A stretch of DNA of 64,000 bases from Melioribacteraceae bacterium 4301-Me (GCA_041538185.1 JBGORM010000006.1:221949-285948); one strand, 5' to 3'. Positions 17,840-27,224 are shown, numbered from the stretch's first letter. The notes: generated by a model from the letters alone, not told the origin. Made by a program: numbers and translations.

Positions 17840-19060
17840 TTGGGAAAAACAAAAATTGTTGTTGCTTATTCCGGAGGATTGGATACTTCCGTAATGGTGA
17901 AGTGGCTCTCGGAAAAATTTGATGCCGAAATTATCACTGCAACGGGCAACTTAGGTCAACGAGCTGAACTTGATAATATTGAAGAAAAAGCAAAAATAGC
18001 TGGAGCCTCAAAATCTGTTATTTTGGATTTGCGCCACGAGTTTGCAGTAAACTATTTATGGCCAGCATTAAAAGCCAGCGCTTTATACGAGGGCGCTTAT
18101 CCACTTGCCACTGCAATTGGAAGACCACTTCTTGCTAAGATGATGGTAGACATCGCACTTAACGAGGGTGCTGAAGTAATTGCTCATGGCTGTACTGGTA
18201 AAGGTAACGACCAAGTTCGTTTTGAAGTGGGAATTCAAACATTAGCACCTCATTTAAATGTTATAGCTCCGTTAAGGTTTTGGGAATTTAAAAGCCGTGA
18301 AGAAGAAATGGACTATGCTAAAAAACACAAAATACCAGTCAAAGCAACAAAAGATTCCCCATATTCTATAGATGAAAACCTGTGGGGGATTGCAATTGAA
18401 TGCGGTGTGCTCGAAGACCCAACGAATGCACCACCAGAGGATGCATACCAAATTACAACTAACCCCAAGTATGCACCCGACTCACCCGACGAAGTAAAAA
18501 TCACATTCGAAAAAGGAATTCCAGTTGCAATTAACGATATAAATTATGACCCAGTTGAGCTTATTGAGTACTTAAATGAAATTGGAGCTAAAAATGGTGT
18601 GGGCAGAATTGATATGATTGAAAATCGTGTAGTCGGAATTAAATCTAGAGAAATTTACGAAGCACCAGCAGCTACAATTTTACATATTGCACATAATGAA
18701 CTTGAAAAATTAATTTTAGACCGCGAAACTTTTAGATATAAGCAGTCAGTTTCTAATAAAATTGCTAATTTAATTTATGATGGATTATGGTTCTCGCCGC
18801 TGTTTAAATCGCTAATGGCTTTTGTCGATTCAACACAAGAGAACTTAACAGGCGAGGTAACTGTTGAGCTTTATAAAGGCAATGTTCGAGTTTTATCCAG
18901 AAATTCTCAGTTCAGTTTGTACAATATGAAACTTGCTACTTATACCGAAGAAGATATATTTGACCATCGGGCAAGTGAAGGATTTATAAAAATATATGGG
19001 CTTCCGTACAAAACTCTCTCGGAAGTTTTAAATGCACGCAAGGAAAAAGGAGTTGTTTAA
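17840..19060 (+). CDS. argG: Argininosuccinate synthase
   Basis: This 406-residue ATP-dependent enzyme joins citrulline and aspartate. The N-terminal ATP motif is [15 protein letters not shown]; further family blocks are [13 protein letters not shown] and [10 protein letters not shown]. The start is TTG 17840, set by a strong AAGGAAGGAG at 17823-17832. The stop overlaps the argH start as TAATG, so the genes are coupled. Confidence 0.96.
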   Translation: MGKTKIVVAYSGGLDTSVMVKWLSEKFDAEIITATGNLGQRAELDNIEEKAKIAGASKSVILDLRHEFAVNYLWPALKASALYEGAYPLATAIGRPLLAKMMVDIALNEGAEVIAHGCTGKGNDQVRFEVGIQTLAPHLNVIAPLRFWEFKSREEEMDYAKKHKIPVKATKDSPYSIDENLWGIAIECGVLEDPTNAPPEDAYQITTNPKYAPDSPDEVKITFEKGIPVAINDINYDPVELIEYLNEIGAKNGVGRIDMIENRVVGIKSREIYEAPAATILHIAHNELEKLILDRETFRYKQSVSNKIANLIYDGLWFSPLFKSLMAFVDSTQENLTGEVTVELYKGNVRVLSRNSQFSLYNMKLATYTEEDIFDHRASEGFIKIYGLPYKTLSEVLNARKEKGVV

Positions 19061-20439
19061 TGCTGTGGGGAGGAAGATTTAAAAAAGAATTAGATAAACT
19101 CGCATTAAAATTTTCCTCCTCTTTAAATATAGATATTAATTTATTTGAGGAAGATATCCTTGTAAACCTTGTTCATTCCGAAATGCTCTCTAATGTAGGT
19201 TTAATTACAAACGAAGATTTCAAAAAAATAAAAAACGGATTAAATCTAATTTTAGAAGAGTACAGAAATGGAAAATGGAAACCTGAAAGTGAAAAATTTG
19301 AAGATGTTCATTCAGCTATCGAATCAAGGTTAAGTGAATTAATTGGAGAGACTGCCGGAAAACTTCATACCGGTAGAAGTCGTAATGACCAAATTGCAAC
19401 CGACGAAAGATTATGGATTAAAAAAGTTTCTTCTTTTCTTGAAAACAATATATCCAATTTCCAAAAAACCTTAATTAAAGTAGCTGATGTAAACATTAAT
19501 ACAATAATGCCGGGATACACTCACCTGCAAAGAGCACAGCCTGTTTCATTTGCCTTTCATTTGCTTGCTTATGTAGAAATGCTTCAGCGCGATAAAAAAA
19601 GATTTAACTTTGTTAAAAACGAAACCAATGAATCACCACTTGGCGCTGGCGCTTTAGCTGGTTCAACTTTACCATTAGATAGAAATTACACTACAAAAAA
19701 ATTAGGATTTGCTGAACCCACCAGGAACGCTTTGGATTCAGTTTCCGACAGAGATTTCCTTTTAGATTTTTTAAATGCTGTATCAATTGGAATGATGCAT
19801 TTAAGCCGACTTGCCGAGGAACTGATTTTATGGAGTTCAAGTGAATGGAACTTTGTACAACTGCCGGAGGAATTTACAACTGGTTCATCTTTGATGCCAC
19901 AGAAAAAAAATCCCGATATGGCGGAACTGATTCGCGGCAAAGCTGGAAGAACTTTTGGAAATTATATTTCATTAATCACTACAATTAAAGGATTGCCGTT
20001 GAGCTATAACAGAGATCTTCAGGAAGATAAAGAACACGTATTCGATTCTTTTTTTACCTATGCCGATAGTTTGACAATAATGAATAAGATGTTCGAAAAG
20101 ATAGAAGTAAACACAAATCGATTTAAAGAAGAATTAAAAAACAGTTTTATACTTTCAACAGACCTTGCCGATTGGTTGGTACTTAACGGGATTGCATTCC
20201 GAGAGGCTCATCGAATTGTTGGTGAACTTGTAAAATTTTGCGAAGAAAACAGAATCAGTTTTTCCGACTTAAACTTAGAGCAGCTAAAAAAAATAAATCA
20301 AATTTTTACTGGAGATGCACTTAAATGTCTTGATGTTGAAACCTCACTGCAAAGGAAGCAAACCTTTGGCTCACCAAATCCAAAACTCGTGAAAGAACAA
20401 ATTGAGTTCTGGAAAGATAAATTGCATGAATCAGTTTGA
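19060..20439 (+). CDS. argH: Argininosuccinate lyase
   Basis: A 459-residue member of the fumarase/aspartase superfamily, releasing arginine and fumarate. The signature loop GSSLMPQKKNPDMAELIRGK holds the catalytic serine. LHTGRSRNDQIATDERLWIK and TIMPGYTHLQRAQP are the other substrate-binding blocks. It is the last gene of the operon; no clear terminator follows. argF (ornithine carbamoyltransferase) is absent, so that step must be encoded elsewhere. Confidence 0.96.
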   Translation: MLWGGRFKKELDKLALKFSSSLNIDINLFEEDILVNLVHSEMLSNVGLITNEDFKKIKNGLNLILEEYRNGKWKPESEKFEDVHSAIESRLSELIGETAGKLHTGRSRNDQIATDERLWIKKVSSFLENNISNFQKTLIKVADVNINTIMPGYTHLQRAQPVSFAFHLLAYVEMLQRDKKRFNFVKNETNESPLGAGALAGSTLPLDRNYTTKKLGFAEPTRNALDSVSDRDFLLDFLNAVSIGMMHLSRLAEELILWSSSEWNFVQLPEEFTTGSSLMPQKKNPDMAELIRGKAGRTFGNYISLITTIKGLPLSYNRDLQEDKEHVFDSFFTYADSLTIMNKMFEKIEVNTNRFKEELKNSFILSTDLADWLVLNGIAFREAHRIVGELVKFCEENRISFSDLNLEQLKKINQIFTGDALKCLDVETSLQRKQTFGSPNPKLVKEQIEFWKDKLHESV

Positions 20440-20607
20440 GCCTATTATTTAAAAGCATCTCAATAATGATTCAACCCAAATTATGCAATAGAATATGAAA
20501 AAATTAACTTTGTACTTATATATAAAAGAAAAGCAGAAATCAGATTCTCATGTTTCTAATGCATATATCGGGGAGATAACATTAACAACCAAATTTAGTT
20601 TGACCTG

Positions 20608-20966
20608 CTATTGGTTCTATCTGTTTTTTTCAATAAGCTAATAAGGTTTGGTTTCTTTTTTCTTTGTTCATGTTACTAAGGTAGTCAAGAAAAGGATAAG
20701 GTATTTTGAGAATTCACCACTTCGTGGTAAGTGAACCTTAGTCATAGAAAGTAATAATGAGGAAGCAATGAACCTTAGTAACAAGCGAGAGATCAGAGTG
20801 AATTAACCTTATTAGCTTATTGTTGACAGTTAATCTAAAAACTAACAGCGTAGAAAGAGCAAGAATGAAGTAAAGAGGAGAATTTGTAAATAAACAAAGG
20901 TAAATAAAGATAGAATGTAGATAAGTGACAAGTAAAGGTGAATATATAATTTTCTAATGCATAGGT
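20608..20966. repeat. Long repeat copy 1 with nested inverted repeats
   Basis: The outer arms CAATAAGCTAATAAGGTT (20631-20648) and its exact complement (20805-20822) enclose a second perfect pair, GTTACTAAGGT (20672-20682) and ACCTTAGTAAC (20772-20782). Inside is a hairpin TTCACCACTTCGTGGTAAGTGAA (written 5' part TTCACCAC, loop TTC, then GTGG...GTGAA, 20713-20735). A ~140-bp unpaired purine-rich tail follows. It is about 85-90% similar by eye to the copy at 21070. It could be a structured RNA or a non-autonomous mobile element. Confidence 0.8.
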
Positions 20967-21069
20967 TGGGATTATCTGTCATTCTCACTAAAGTTTAAGT
21001 CTACACTCAAATCAAAGGTACCTGTAATTACGCATTGAATTTTTCAGAAGTTTCAAAGAATTAACTATT

Positions 21070-21462
21070 ATTGGTTTTATGGCTTACTTACTGTAAGCAG
21101 AGTTGTTTTTTCAATAAGCTAATAAGGTCTGGTTTCTTTTTTATTTGTTTAGGTTACTAAGGTAGTAAAGAAAAGAATAAGGTATTATGAGAATGCATCC
21201 ACGATGAGAATTCACCACTTATCTGTAAGTGAACCTTAGTCATAGAAAGTAATAATGAGGGAGCAATGAACCTTAGTAACAAGCGAGAGATCAGAGTGAA
21301 TCAACCTTATTAGCTTATTGTTGACAGTTAATCTAAAAACTAACAGCGTAGAAAGAGCAAGAATGAAGTAAAGAGGAAAATTTATAAATAGACAAAGGTA
21401 AATAAAGATAGAATGCAGACAAGTCACAAGTAAAGGTGAATATATAATTTTCTTATGCATAC
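21070..21462. repeat. Long repeat copy 2 with nested inverted repeats
   Basis: This second copy keeps the outer arms (21112-21128 with 21304-21320) and the second stem (21153-21163 with 21270-21280) intact. The apical hairpin differs in sequence (ACTTA-TCTG-TAAGT), and there is an extra 17 bp made by a GAGAAT duplication. An added GCTTAC-TTACT-GTAAGC hairpin lies near 21082-21098. Stems kept while loops change suggests that the folded form matters, or simply recent duplication. Confidence 0.8.
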
Positions 21463-21485
21463 CTGTCCAATATATTTTTTATTTC

Positions 21486-21737
21486 GTCCCTAAAGGGACT
21501 CAATCTATTTCTTTGTTCTTTATCCTGTAAATATTTTGTCCTAACGGGACAATAAGGCTTTGATTATGCTTAAACCAATGTAATCCTTTTATGAATTATA
21601 TAGTTATAGAATAAATAAATATCAAACTGAAGTTAAAAGTCCCGTATGGACGAGATGGGGTTTGATTTTTAAGACAAGTAGAATAGTCCAAAATCTTGAA
21701 GTTTTCAAATTTATTTGGTAATTCATCCCTTCAGGAT
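21486..21737. repeat. Cluster of four short GTCCC/GGGAC hairpins
   Basis: GTCCC-TAAA-GGGAC (21486-21499), TTGTCC-TAAC-GGGACAA (21536-21552), GTCC-CGTAT-GGAC (21639-21651) and ATCC-CTTCA-GGAT (21725-21737) are related small inverted repeats separated by AT-rich spacers. They are degenerate members of one repeat family. Function is unknown. Confidence 0.55.
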
Positions 21738-21941
21738 TTGATTTCAAAATTATTTTGGACAGCACTGTTCTAATGGATAGGTTGGATTTAAATAATAATT
21801 GGTGAAAAACTTGTGTTGAGTTTCTGAAGCTTACGTTAAAATAGCTTTTATCCTTTTTACTATTGTTCCTACTTACAACAGGCTGGCAAAAAATTATATT
21901 TTCATAAATATAAAGTTGTTATGTAAATGTTTATTTACGTA

Positions 21942-22015
21942 ACGCATATTTAGCTTGGCCTGTCACCACAAAGAGTCGTGATGAGGTCCTGGTAGAGCGT
22001 CTGACATGCTCCACA
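21942..22015 (+). pseudogene. Decayed, rearranged copy of tRNA-Lys
   Basis: ACGCATATTTAGCT matches the 5' end of the intact tRNA-Lys at 22131 with two differences. TGGTAGAGCGTCTGAC matches its D-arm to anticodon stem with one difference, and TGCTCCACAA matches its 3' flank. About 35 bp of unrelated sequence with an imperfect hairpin (TCACCAC...GTGATGA) is inserted in the D-loop, and the anticodon loop, variable loop and T-arm are lost. It cannot form a tRNA. Confidence 0.6.
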
Positions 22016-22095
22016 AAAAATATTTTATTATTGTTAAGTTCCCCAGATAAAGAAAAACTGATATCAGAGATGTCAGTTTGCTCTCTTATAAAATC

Positions 22096-22127
22096 TTTGG
22101 GAACATTTTGGTTTTTGCTTATTTTTG
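22096..22127 (+). promoter_or_regulatory. Candidate promoter of tRNA-Lys
   Basis: TTTG at 22096-22099 and TATTTTTG at 22120-22127 match the Bacteroidota -33/-7 pattern with 20 bp spacing. The predicted start falls at or within 2-3 nt of the mature tRNA 5' end, so the exact start is uncertain. Confidence 0.35.
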
Positions 22128-22131
22128 TGAC

Positions 22132-22204
22132 GCACCTTTAGCTCAGTTGGTAGAGCATCTGACTCTTAATCAGCAGGCCGCCGGTTCGAGTCCGGCAAGG
22201 TGCA
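22132..22204 (+). tRNA. tRNA-Lys (anticodon CTT)
   Basis: A 73-nt cloverleaf can be drawn: acceptor GCACCTT with AAGGTGC, D-arm AGCTCAGTTGGTAGAGC, anticodon loop CTCTTAA in a TCTGA/TCAG stem, and T-arm CCGGTTCGAGTCCGG. Loop position 33 is T and the anticodon is CTT. CCA is not encoded directly after the discriminator A. A degenerate partial copy lies about 190 bp upstream and a terminator follows. Confidence 0.96.
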
Positions 22205-22230
22205 CTCCACAATAACTTTTTACTTCAATT

Positions 22231-22256
22231 AACCCAGTTCACACTGGGTTTTTTTA
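22231..22256 (+). terminator. Intrinsic terminator after tRNA-Lys
   Basis: AACCCAGT-TCAC-ACTGGGTT (22231-22250) forms an 8-bp stem and runs straight into a T-tract, 27 bp after the tRNA end. Confidence 0.85.
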
Positions 22257-22431
22257 TATCATTTTTTAAAGTAAGGAATATTTTTTTCGAACATCTTTGT
22301 GAAGTGAATTTAGGAGACTTAATCTTATTAAAGGACACTTCTTTATCTTTATTACTATATTTAATGTGTATCTTTTTTACTGTAAAATTGAGATGTTGAA
22401 AAAAATATTACAGGCATAGATAATAAATATT

Positions 22432-23673
22432 ATGGTGAAAACTAAAACAAAAGTAAATCCCGAAATTGGCATGTCTGGCAAACGCGGCGAAAAGGTACGC
22501 TCTGATTGTCATATAGAAATTGAGTTAACAAAAAGAAATGGAGTAATAATAGAACTTAATAGTAAAGTTAATACTCTGTACGGGGAGGTCATCAAAGACC
22601 TAATACTGCAGGTGTGTAGCTTTTTTGAAATAAAAAATGCAAAAATAAAAATTGAGGATAGTGGCGCTCTTCCATTTACACTTGCTGCAAGATTTGAAGC
22701 TGCATATAAACAAATTAACTTTGATGATAACAGAGAATTCCTTCTTCCGTTTAATCGAAAAAACTATTATAAAACTCAAAAAGACAGATTGCGTAGAAGT
22801 CGTTTGTATCTGCCAGGCAAGGAACCTAAGTTTTTTCCCAACGCGGGCCTACATAAACCCGATGGAATTATACTTGATCTTGAGGATAGCGTTGCACCAT
22901 CTGAAAAATTAGCTGCAAGGTATTTAGTACGCAATGCCTTAAGGTCGGTAGATTTCTACGGAGCTGAAAGAATGGTAAGGATTAATCAACTGCCGATGGG
23001 ATTAGAAGATTTACGTTTTGTGGTTCCGCATAATGTGCATGTAATCTTAATACCCAAATGTGAGTCTGCAGACACAGTAAAACAAGTAGAAGAAGAGATT
23101 AATATTATAAGGGCAGAAAAAAATTTCTCTTCGGAAATATATTTTATGCCAATAATTGAAAGTGCGGCAGGAGTTCTAAAAGCTTATGAAATTGCTACGG
23201 CATCAGATAATGTTTGTGCATTAACAATTGGACTTGAAGATTACACAGCCGATATTGGTGTAGAAAGAACCAATGACGGGAAAGAAAGTTTTTATGCAAG
23301 AAGTGCAATAATAACTGCTGCTAAAGCTGCCGGCGTTCAAGCTATCGATTCAGTGTTTTCTGACGTTGATGATTTTGAAGGTTTACGCAAAAGTGTAATT
23401 GAAGCCAAATCTCTTGGCTTTGAGGGCAAGGGTTGTATTCATCCTCGTCAAATAAAAGTAGTGCATGAGGCATTTGCACCAACGGAAAAAGAAATCGAAA
23501 AAGCTAAAAAAATAGTCGTTGCCTTTAAAGAAGCAGAAAAGAAAAAACTTGGTGTGGTTTCACTTGGCAGTAAAATGGTTGATGCACCAGTTGTAAAACG
23601 TGCACAAAAAATTATTGATTTGGCTTTGATGTATAACTTATTGGAAAAAAACTGGGAAGAAAAATTGCAATGA
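22432..23673 (+). CDS. Citrate lyase acyl-carrier/beta-subunit fusion (CitD-CitE)
   Basis: A 413-residue protein with two parts. Residues ~10-95 match the CitD acyl carrier subunit: GKRGEKVRSDCHIEIEL with S24 in the position of the serine that carries the phosphoribosyl-dephospho-CoA group, then IELNSKVNTLYGEVIKDLIL and KNAKIKIEDSGALPFTLAAR. Residues ~115-400 are the CitE lyase of the HpcH/HpaI class (RSRLYLPGKEPKF, DGIILDLEDSVAPSEK, MPIIESAAGV, GLEDYTADIG, GCIHPRQIKVV). CitE splits citryl-ACP to oxaloacetate and acetyl-ACP. These subunits are normally separate proteins. citF follows 46 bp downstream; citC, citX and citG are not nearby. Confidence 0.9.
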   Translation: MVKTKTKVNPEIGMSGKRGEKVRSDCHIEIELTKRNGVIIELNSKVNTLYGEVIKDLILQVCSFFEIKNAKIKIEDSGALPFTLAARFEAAYKQINFDDNREFLLPFNRKNYYKTQKDRLRRSRLYLPGKEPKFFPNAGLHKPDGIILDLEDSVAPSEKLAARYLVRNALRSVDFYGAERMVRINQLPMGLEDLRFVVPHNVHVILIPKCESADTVKQVEEEINIIRAEKNFSSEIYFMPIIESAAGVLKAYEIATASDNVCALTIGLEDYTADIGVERTNDGKESFYARSAIITAAKAAGVQAIDSVFSDVDDFEGLRKSVIEAKSLGFEGKGCIHPRQIKVVHEAFAPTEKEIEKAKKIVVAFKEAEKKKLGVVSLGSKMVDAPVVKRAQKIIDLALMYNLLEKNWEEKLQ

Positions 23674-23719
23674 CTTTTGAAATTCTTTAACTGACAATAA
23701 ATGACAAAAAAGTATAACA

Positions 23720-25273
23720 ATGAAACTAGTAAAAAATGCTTTAGGAAGATTAGTGCCAATAGTTGTGAACGGGAAAAAACAAATTCCATTTAAAGGAATT
23801 GGTAAATATGTTCCAAGAGGGAAAAAAGCTAGTCCGCCGATAAGCTCATGTGCTAACTACCCAAATGATGGTAATAAAGTTGTAAAGAACTTAAAAGAAG
23901 CTTTAATAAAATGCGGCTTGAAAGATGGCATGACAATTTCTACTCATCATCATCTCCGTAACGGTGATATTGTTACAAATATGTTATTCGATGTGATTCA
24001 TTCGATGGGAATAAAAAACATAAGATGGTTTCCAAGTGCTTCTTTCCCTTGTCACGAACATCTAATAAAATATCTCGAAGATGGAACTATTCATCATATC
24101 GAAGGAAGTATGAATGGACCGCTTGGTGAATTTACAAGTAAAGGTAAAATGAAAGGTGTTGGTGTACTTCGTTCGCACGGTGGAAGATACCAGGCCGTTC
24201 AAGATGGAGAGGTTCATATTGATATTGCTGTAATTGCAGCTCCAACTTCAGATTCTTTTGGAAATGCTAACGGTGTTCATGGTAAATCAGCTTGCGGCGG
24301 ATTAGGGTTTGCTCTTGTAGATTCTCAGTATGCAGATAAAGTAATTATTGTTACAGACAACCTCGTTCCTTTCCCATGCGTTCCTTGGCAGATTCAAGGG
24401 AATAATGTGGATTACGTCGTTCAAGTTGAATCTCTTGGCGATCCCTCTAAAATTGTTAGTGGCACTACTGAAATTACTAGGAGTCCAGATAGACTTTTGA
24501 TTGCCGAATATATAGCAGAATTTATGAATGCAGCTGGCATTATTAAAAATGGGTTCTCTTTTCAGGCGGGAGCCGGAGGAACTTCACTTGCTTTTATCCC
24601 TTTTCTTAAAGAAAAGATGAAAGCTAAAGGAGTAAAGGCACGATTTGTAAGGGGTGGTTCGACAAAATATCTTGTAGAAATGTTAGAAGAGGGTTTAACA
24701 GATTTTATATTAGATGGACAAACATTTGATCTTGATGGTGTTCGTTCGATGCGTGATAATTCTAATCATGTAATGACCTCCCCCTTCACAAGTTACAACT
24801 ATCACGGAAAAGGTAATTTTGCATCAATAGTAGATGCTGCAATTCTTGGTGCAACCGAAGTTGATATTAACTTTAATGCAAATGTTGTTACTCACTCTGA
24901 TGGTCTCCTTTTGCATGGAATTGGGGGGTGGCAAAATTGTTTGTTCTCAAAATGTACTATACTTGCTGTTCCTTCTTTTAGAGATCGCATTCCTGTTATT
25001 GTTGATGAAGTAACAACACTTTGCGGACCTGGCGAGTTGATTGATGTTGTAATAACTGAAAGAGGCATTGCTATAAATCCGAGAAGAAAAGACTTACTAA
25101 CTGCAGTAAAAAAATCTTCCTTGCCAATTCGTTCTCTGAAAGAAATTCAAAAAGAAGTTAATGAAATATGCGGCGGTAAACCATCCAAACCAAAAGTTGA
25201 TAAAAATAAAATAGTCGCAATTGTTAAATGGGTAGACGGGACAGTCTTAGATTCAATCTACAAAATCGCCTAA
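23720..25273 (+). CDS. citF: Citrate lyase alpha subunit (citrate:acetyl-ACP transferase)
   Basis: This 517-residue CoA-transferase-like subunit swaps acetyl for citryl on the acyl carrier. Recognisable CitF blocks are MTISTHHHLRNGDIV, HIEGSMNGPLGEF, LRSHGGRYQAVQDGEVHIDIA, SGTTEITRSPDRLLIAEYIA and HSDGLLLHGIGGWQNC. It is cytoplasmic. Together with the CitDE fusion it would form a complete lyase if the prosthetic group is made and attached by enzymes encoded elsewhere. No citrate transporter is adjacent. Confidence 0.94.
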   Translation: MKLVKNALGRLVPIVVNGKKQIPFKGIGKYVPRGKKASPPISSCANYPNDGNKVVKNLKEALIKCGLKDGMTISTHHHLRNGDIVTNMLFDVIHSMGIKNIRWFPSASFPCHEHLIKYLEDGTIHHIEGSMNGPLGEFTSKGKMKGVGVLRSHGGRYQAVQDGEVHIDIAVIAAPTSDSFGNANGVHGKSACGGLGFALVDSQYADKVIIVTDNLVPFPCVPWQIQGNNVDYVVQVESLGDPSKIVSGTTEITRSPDRLLIAEYIAEFMNAAGIIKNGFSFQAGAGGTSLAFIPFLKEKMKAKGVKARFVRGGSTKYLVEMLEEGLTDFILDGQTFDLDGVRSMRDNSNHVMTSPFTSYNYHGKGNFASIVDAAILGATEVDINFNANVVTHSDGLLLHGIGGWQNCLFSKCTILAVPSFRDRIPVIVDEVTTLCGPGELIDVVITERGIAINPRRKDLLTAVKKSSLPIRSLKEIQKEVNEICGGKPSKPKVDKNKIVAIVKWVDGTVLDSIYKIA

Positions 25274-25373
25274 TTTACTTTACTCATCTTGCAAACAATT
25301 TTATTACCAAAATTCACTTAAGAAATCCACTTTTTTTTCTAGTTATAAAAAAATATAACTACTATATCGTTAC

Positions 25374-25387
25374 CGTTAGCGCTTAAG
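25374..25387. promoter_or_regulatory. Candidate LacI-family operator A (upstream of the PpiC/TonB operon)
   Basis: CGTTAGCGCTTAAG is an imperfect palindrome centred on GCGC about 165 bp before the lipoprotein start. Similar GCGC-centred sites lie before other glycan genes at 47643 and 52726, and a perfect AACGTT-centred palindrome lies before the lacI-type gene. This is the weakest of the four sites. Confidence 0.3.
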
Positions 25388-25550
25388 TAAGATTAGAGAT
25401 AGATTTTTCACAAGTCTAAAATTGATTTTAGAAAATCGATTTTGCATTTTTAATCAGATGAAAGAACTAAGTTACATATCACAAAAAAAGTTTTTGTTAA
25501 AGCTGTCCATGTTTCTTAAAAAATACATTTCACTTTTTTCGATTTATGAA

Positions 25551-27206
25551 ATGTATTTTAAGAGTATAGTATTTCTTGCTATGATTTTTCTTTACACCAA
25601 TTGCTTACCTCAGGTTCCTTCTGATACATCAGTAGTAGCTGTTGTAGGGAATCAAAAAATAAAAGCTAGCGAAGTAAAAAATAGGCTTGAGGATTACCTT
25701 TTACTTTCAGGAGTTAAAGACAATATTTTGGTTCGAAAGTCTATTCTAAATAACATGACGAATGAAATATTACTTTACTATTACGATGATAACAGAAATA
25801 TTTTTGCAAATCCCGAATACCAAAAAGAACTTAATTGGGCAAAGAGACAAACTATACTTGCTTTTTTGGAAGATAGGGACGTTTATGCAAAAATAACGGT
25901 GACGGACCAAGAAGTTCGGCAGGCATTTTATAGAGCAAATGAATATATAGCTGTAAAGCATCTTTACGCTAAAACAGAATCTGAAGCTGAATCTCTTTAC
26001 CAGCTTCTGCAAGCTGGTGTTGATTTTGATTCATTGGCAGCGCAGGTTTTTACTGATTCTACTTTGAGAAAAAACGGCGGTTACTTGGGGTACTTTACAT
26101 GGGGAGATATGGATCCTAACTTTGAAGAAGCAGCCTATAATCTTAAAATTGGAGAAATATCAAAGCCAGTAAAAACAGCTTACGGTTATAGCATTATAAA
26201 ATTAATTGATGCTAAACCTCACCCACTTCTTACAGAAACAGAATTTCTTAACAAGAAAGACCATTTTATTCGGGTTCTCAAAATAAGAAAGAAAGGTCCT
26301 GCTGAACGTGAATTTATTAATAAGATTTTTGACCAAAAGAAATTGAGAATAAACGAAAAAGTTCTTAATGCGCTATTTGAAAGCTTAAGTCAATCACCAC
26401 AAAATCTAATTGAAAAGTTTAGCAACTCAAATCCTAATTTGACATGTGTTCAGTACGGTAATAAAAAATACTCGATAACAGAAATTCAAGAAAGAATAAA
26501 TCAAATTCCGTTTTTTCATCGAAAAAAAATAGATTCAATTAATGCATTAAAGACCGTTATTAAGGGATTAGTAATTCAAGATCTTTTGTATCAAAGAGCA
26601 GTTAAAGAAGGTTACGATAAAAACCCCGAAGTGGAGGAAATGATTAGAAAGTACAATAAAAATATTTTTCTTAAATACAAACGAGAAGAAATAGCAGAAA
26701 AATCGGTTTTACCTGATAGTGTTATTCATAAATTTTATACTGATAATCTACAATATTTTCGCACTGAACCACAGCTGAACATTCAAGAAATAATACTAAA
26801 GGATAAAAAGCTTGCTGATTCGATATCAACTCTTATTAGGGATGGTGCTGATTTTGGACCTTTGGCAAAGCAATATTCGATAAGAAAATGGTCTGCTGAA
26901 AACAATGGTGTTATGGGCTTTGCTGAAATTTCTAAGTTTGGTATATTAAAAGATACCTTATGGAAATACGATGTGGGTTCTGTATTGGGGCCTGTCAATA
27001 TCGAAGGTTATTATGGCATATTTAAGATACTAGGAAAAAAGGAGGGTACTGTAAAACCGTTTGAAGAAGTAAGAAAGGAAGTAGTAAGATTAGCTAAGAA
27101 AGAAAAGTCTAAACAACTAGTAGAGGACTATGTAAATAAAATAAAAGAAAGGGTTGTTACTGAAGAATACGATAAAAATCTAAGCGAGATAAAGCTGAGT
27201 TTTTAA
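25551..27206 (+). CDS. PpiC/SurA-like peptidyl-prolyl isomerase, lipoprotein
   Basis: A 551-residue parvulin-type protein, presumably a periplasmic chaperone for outer-membrane proteins. From ATG 25551 it begins with a lipoprotein signal (SIVFLAMIFLYTNC, lipobox ending at Cys). A SurA-like helical N-domain follows (GNQKIKASEVKNRLEDYLLL), then two rotamase-like domains: about 145-250 (VKHLYAKTESEAESLYQLL, NGGYLGYFTWGDM) and about 410-510 (LNIQEIILKDKKL, NNGVMGFAEISKFG). An upstream ATG at 25458 would add 31 residues but bury the lipobox. It heads the operon with the TonB receptor and may assist folding of those surface proteins. Confidence 0.85.
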   Translation: MYFKSIVFLAMIFLYTNCLPQVPSDTSVVAVVGNQKIKASEVKNRLEDYLLLSGVKDNILVRKSILNNMTNEILLYYYDDNRNIFANPEYQKELNWAKRQTILAFLEDRDVYAKITVTDQEVRQAFYRANEYIAVKHLYAKTESEAESLYQLLQAGVDFDSLAAQVFTDSTLRKNGGYLGYFTWGDMDPNFEEAAYNLKIGEISKPVKTAYGYSIIKLIDAKPHPLLTETEFLNKKDHFIRVLKIRKKGPAEREFINKIFDQKKLRINEKVLNALFESLSQSPQNLIEKFSNSNPNLTCVQYGNKKYSITEIQERINQIPFFHRKKIDSINALKTVIKGLVIQDLLYQRAVKEGYDKNPEVEEMIRKYNKNIFLKYKREEIAEKSVLPDSVIHKFYTDNLQYFRTEPQLNIQEIILKDKKLADSISTLIRDGADFGPLAKQYSIRKWSAENNGVMGFAEISKFGILKDTLWKYDVGSVLGPVNIEGYYGIFKILGKKEGTVKPFEEVRKEVVRLAKKEKSKQLVEDYVNKIKERVVTEEYDKNLSEIKLSF

Positions 27207-27224
27207 TTAAATAAAACATTTGAG

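Larger units (their letters stand above)
20440..22131. other. 1.7-kb gene-free region with repeats and tRNA debris
   Basis: No credible coding frame spans this AT-rich interval; the only longer frame (minus strand, 21236-21460) lies inside a repeat copy. It contains two ~350-400 bp structured repeats, four small GTCCC/GGGAC-type hairpins and a decayed copy of tRNA-Lys. The edge motif TTCTAATGCATA or a close variant occurs at about 20549, 20951, 21447 and 21766, which suggests modular duplication. Confidence 0.6.

Noticed and set aside
21236..21460. 74-residue hydrophobic open frame on the minus strand
   Set aside because: It falls wholly inside repeat copy 2; the equivalent region of copy 1 does not keep it, so it is a by-product of AT-rich repeat sequence.
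20608..21462. CRISPR array
   Set aside because: The repeats are only two, hundreds of bases long, with no regular short repeat-spacer pattern and no cas genes.
21942..22015. tmRNA or another small RNA
   Set aside because: The matches are to the adjacent tRNA-Lys and its 3' flank; no tag-peptide region or tmRNA-type pairing is present.
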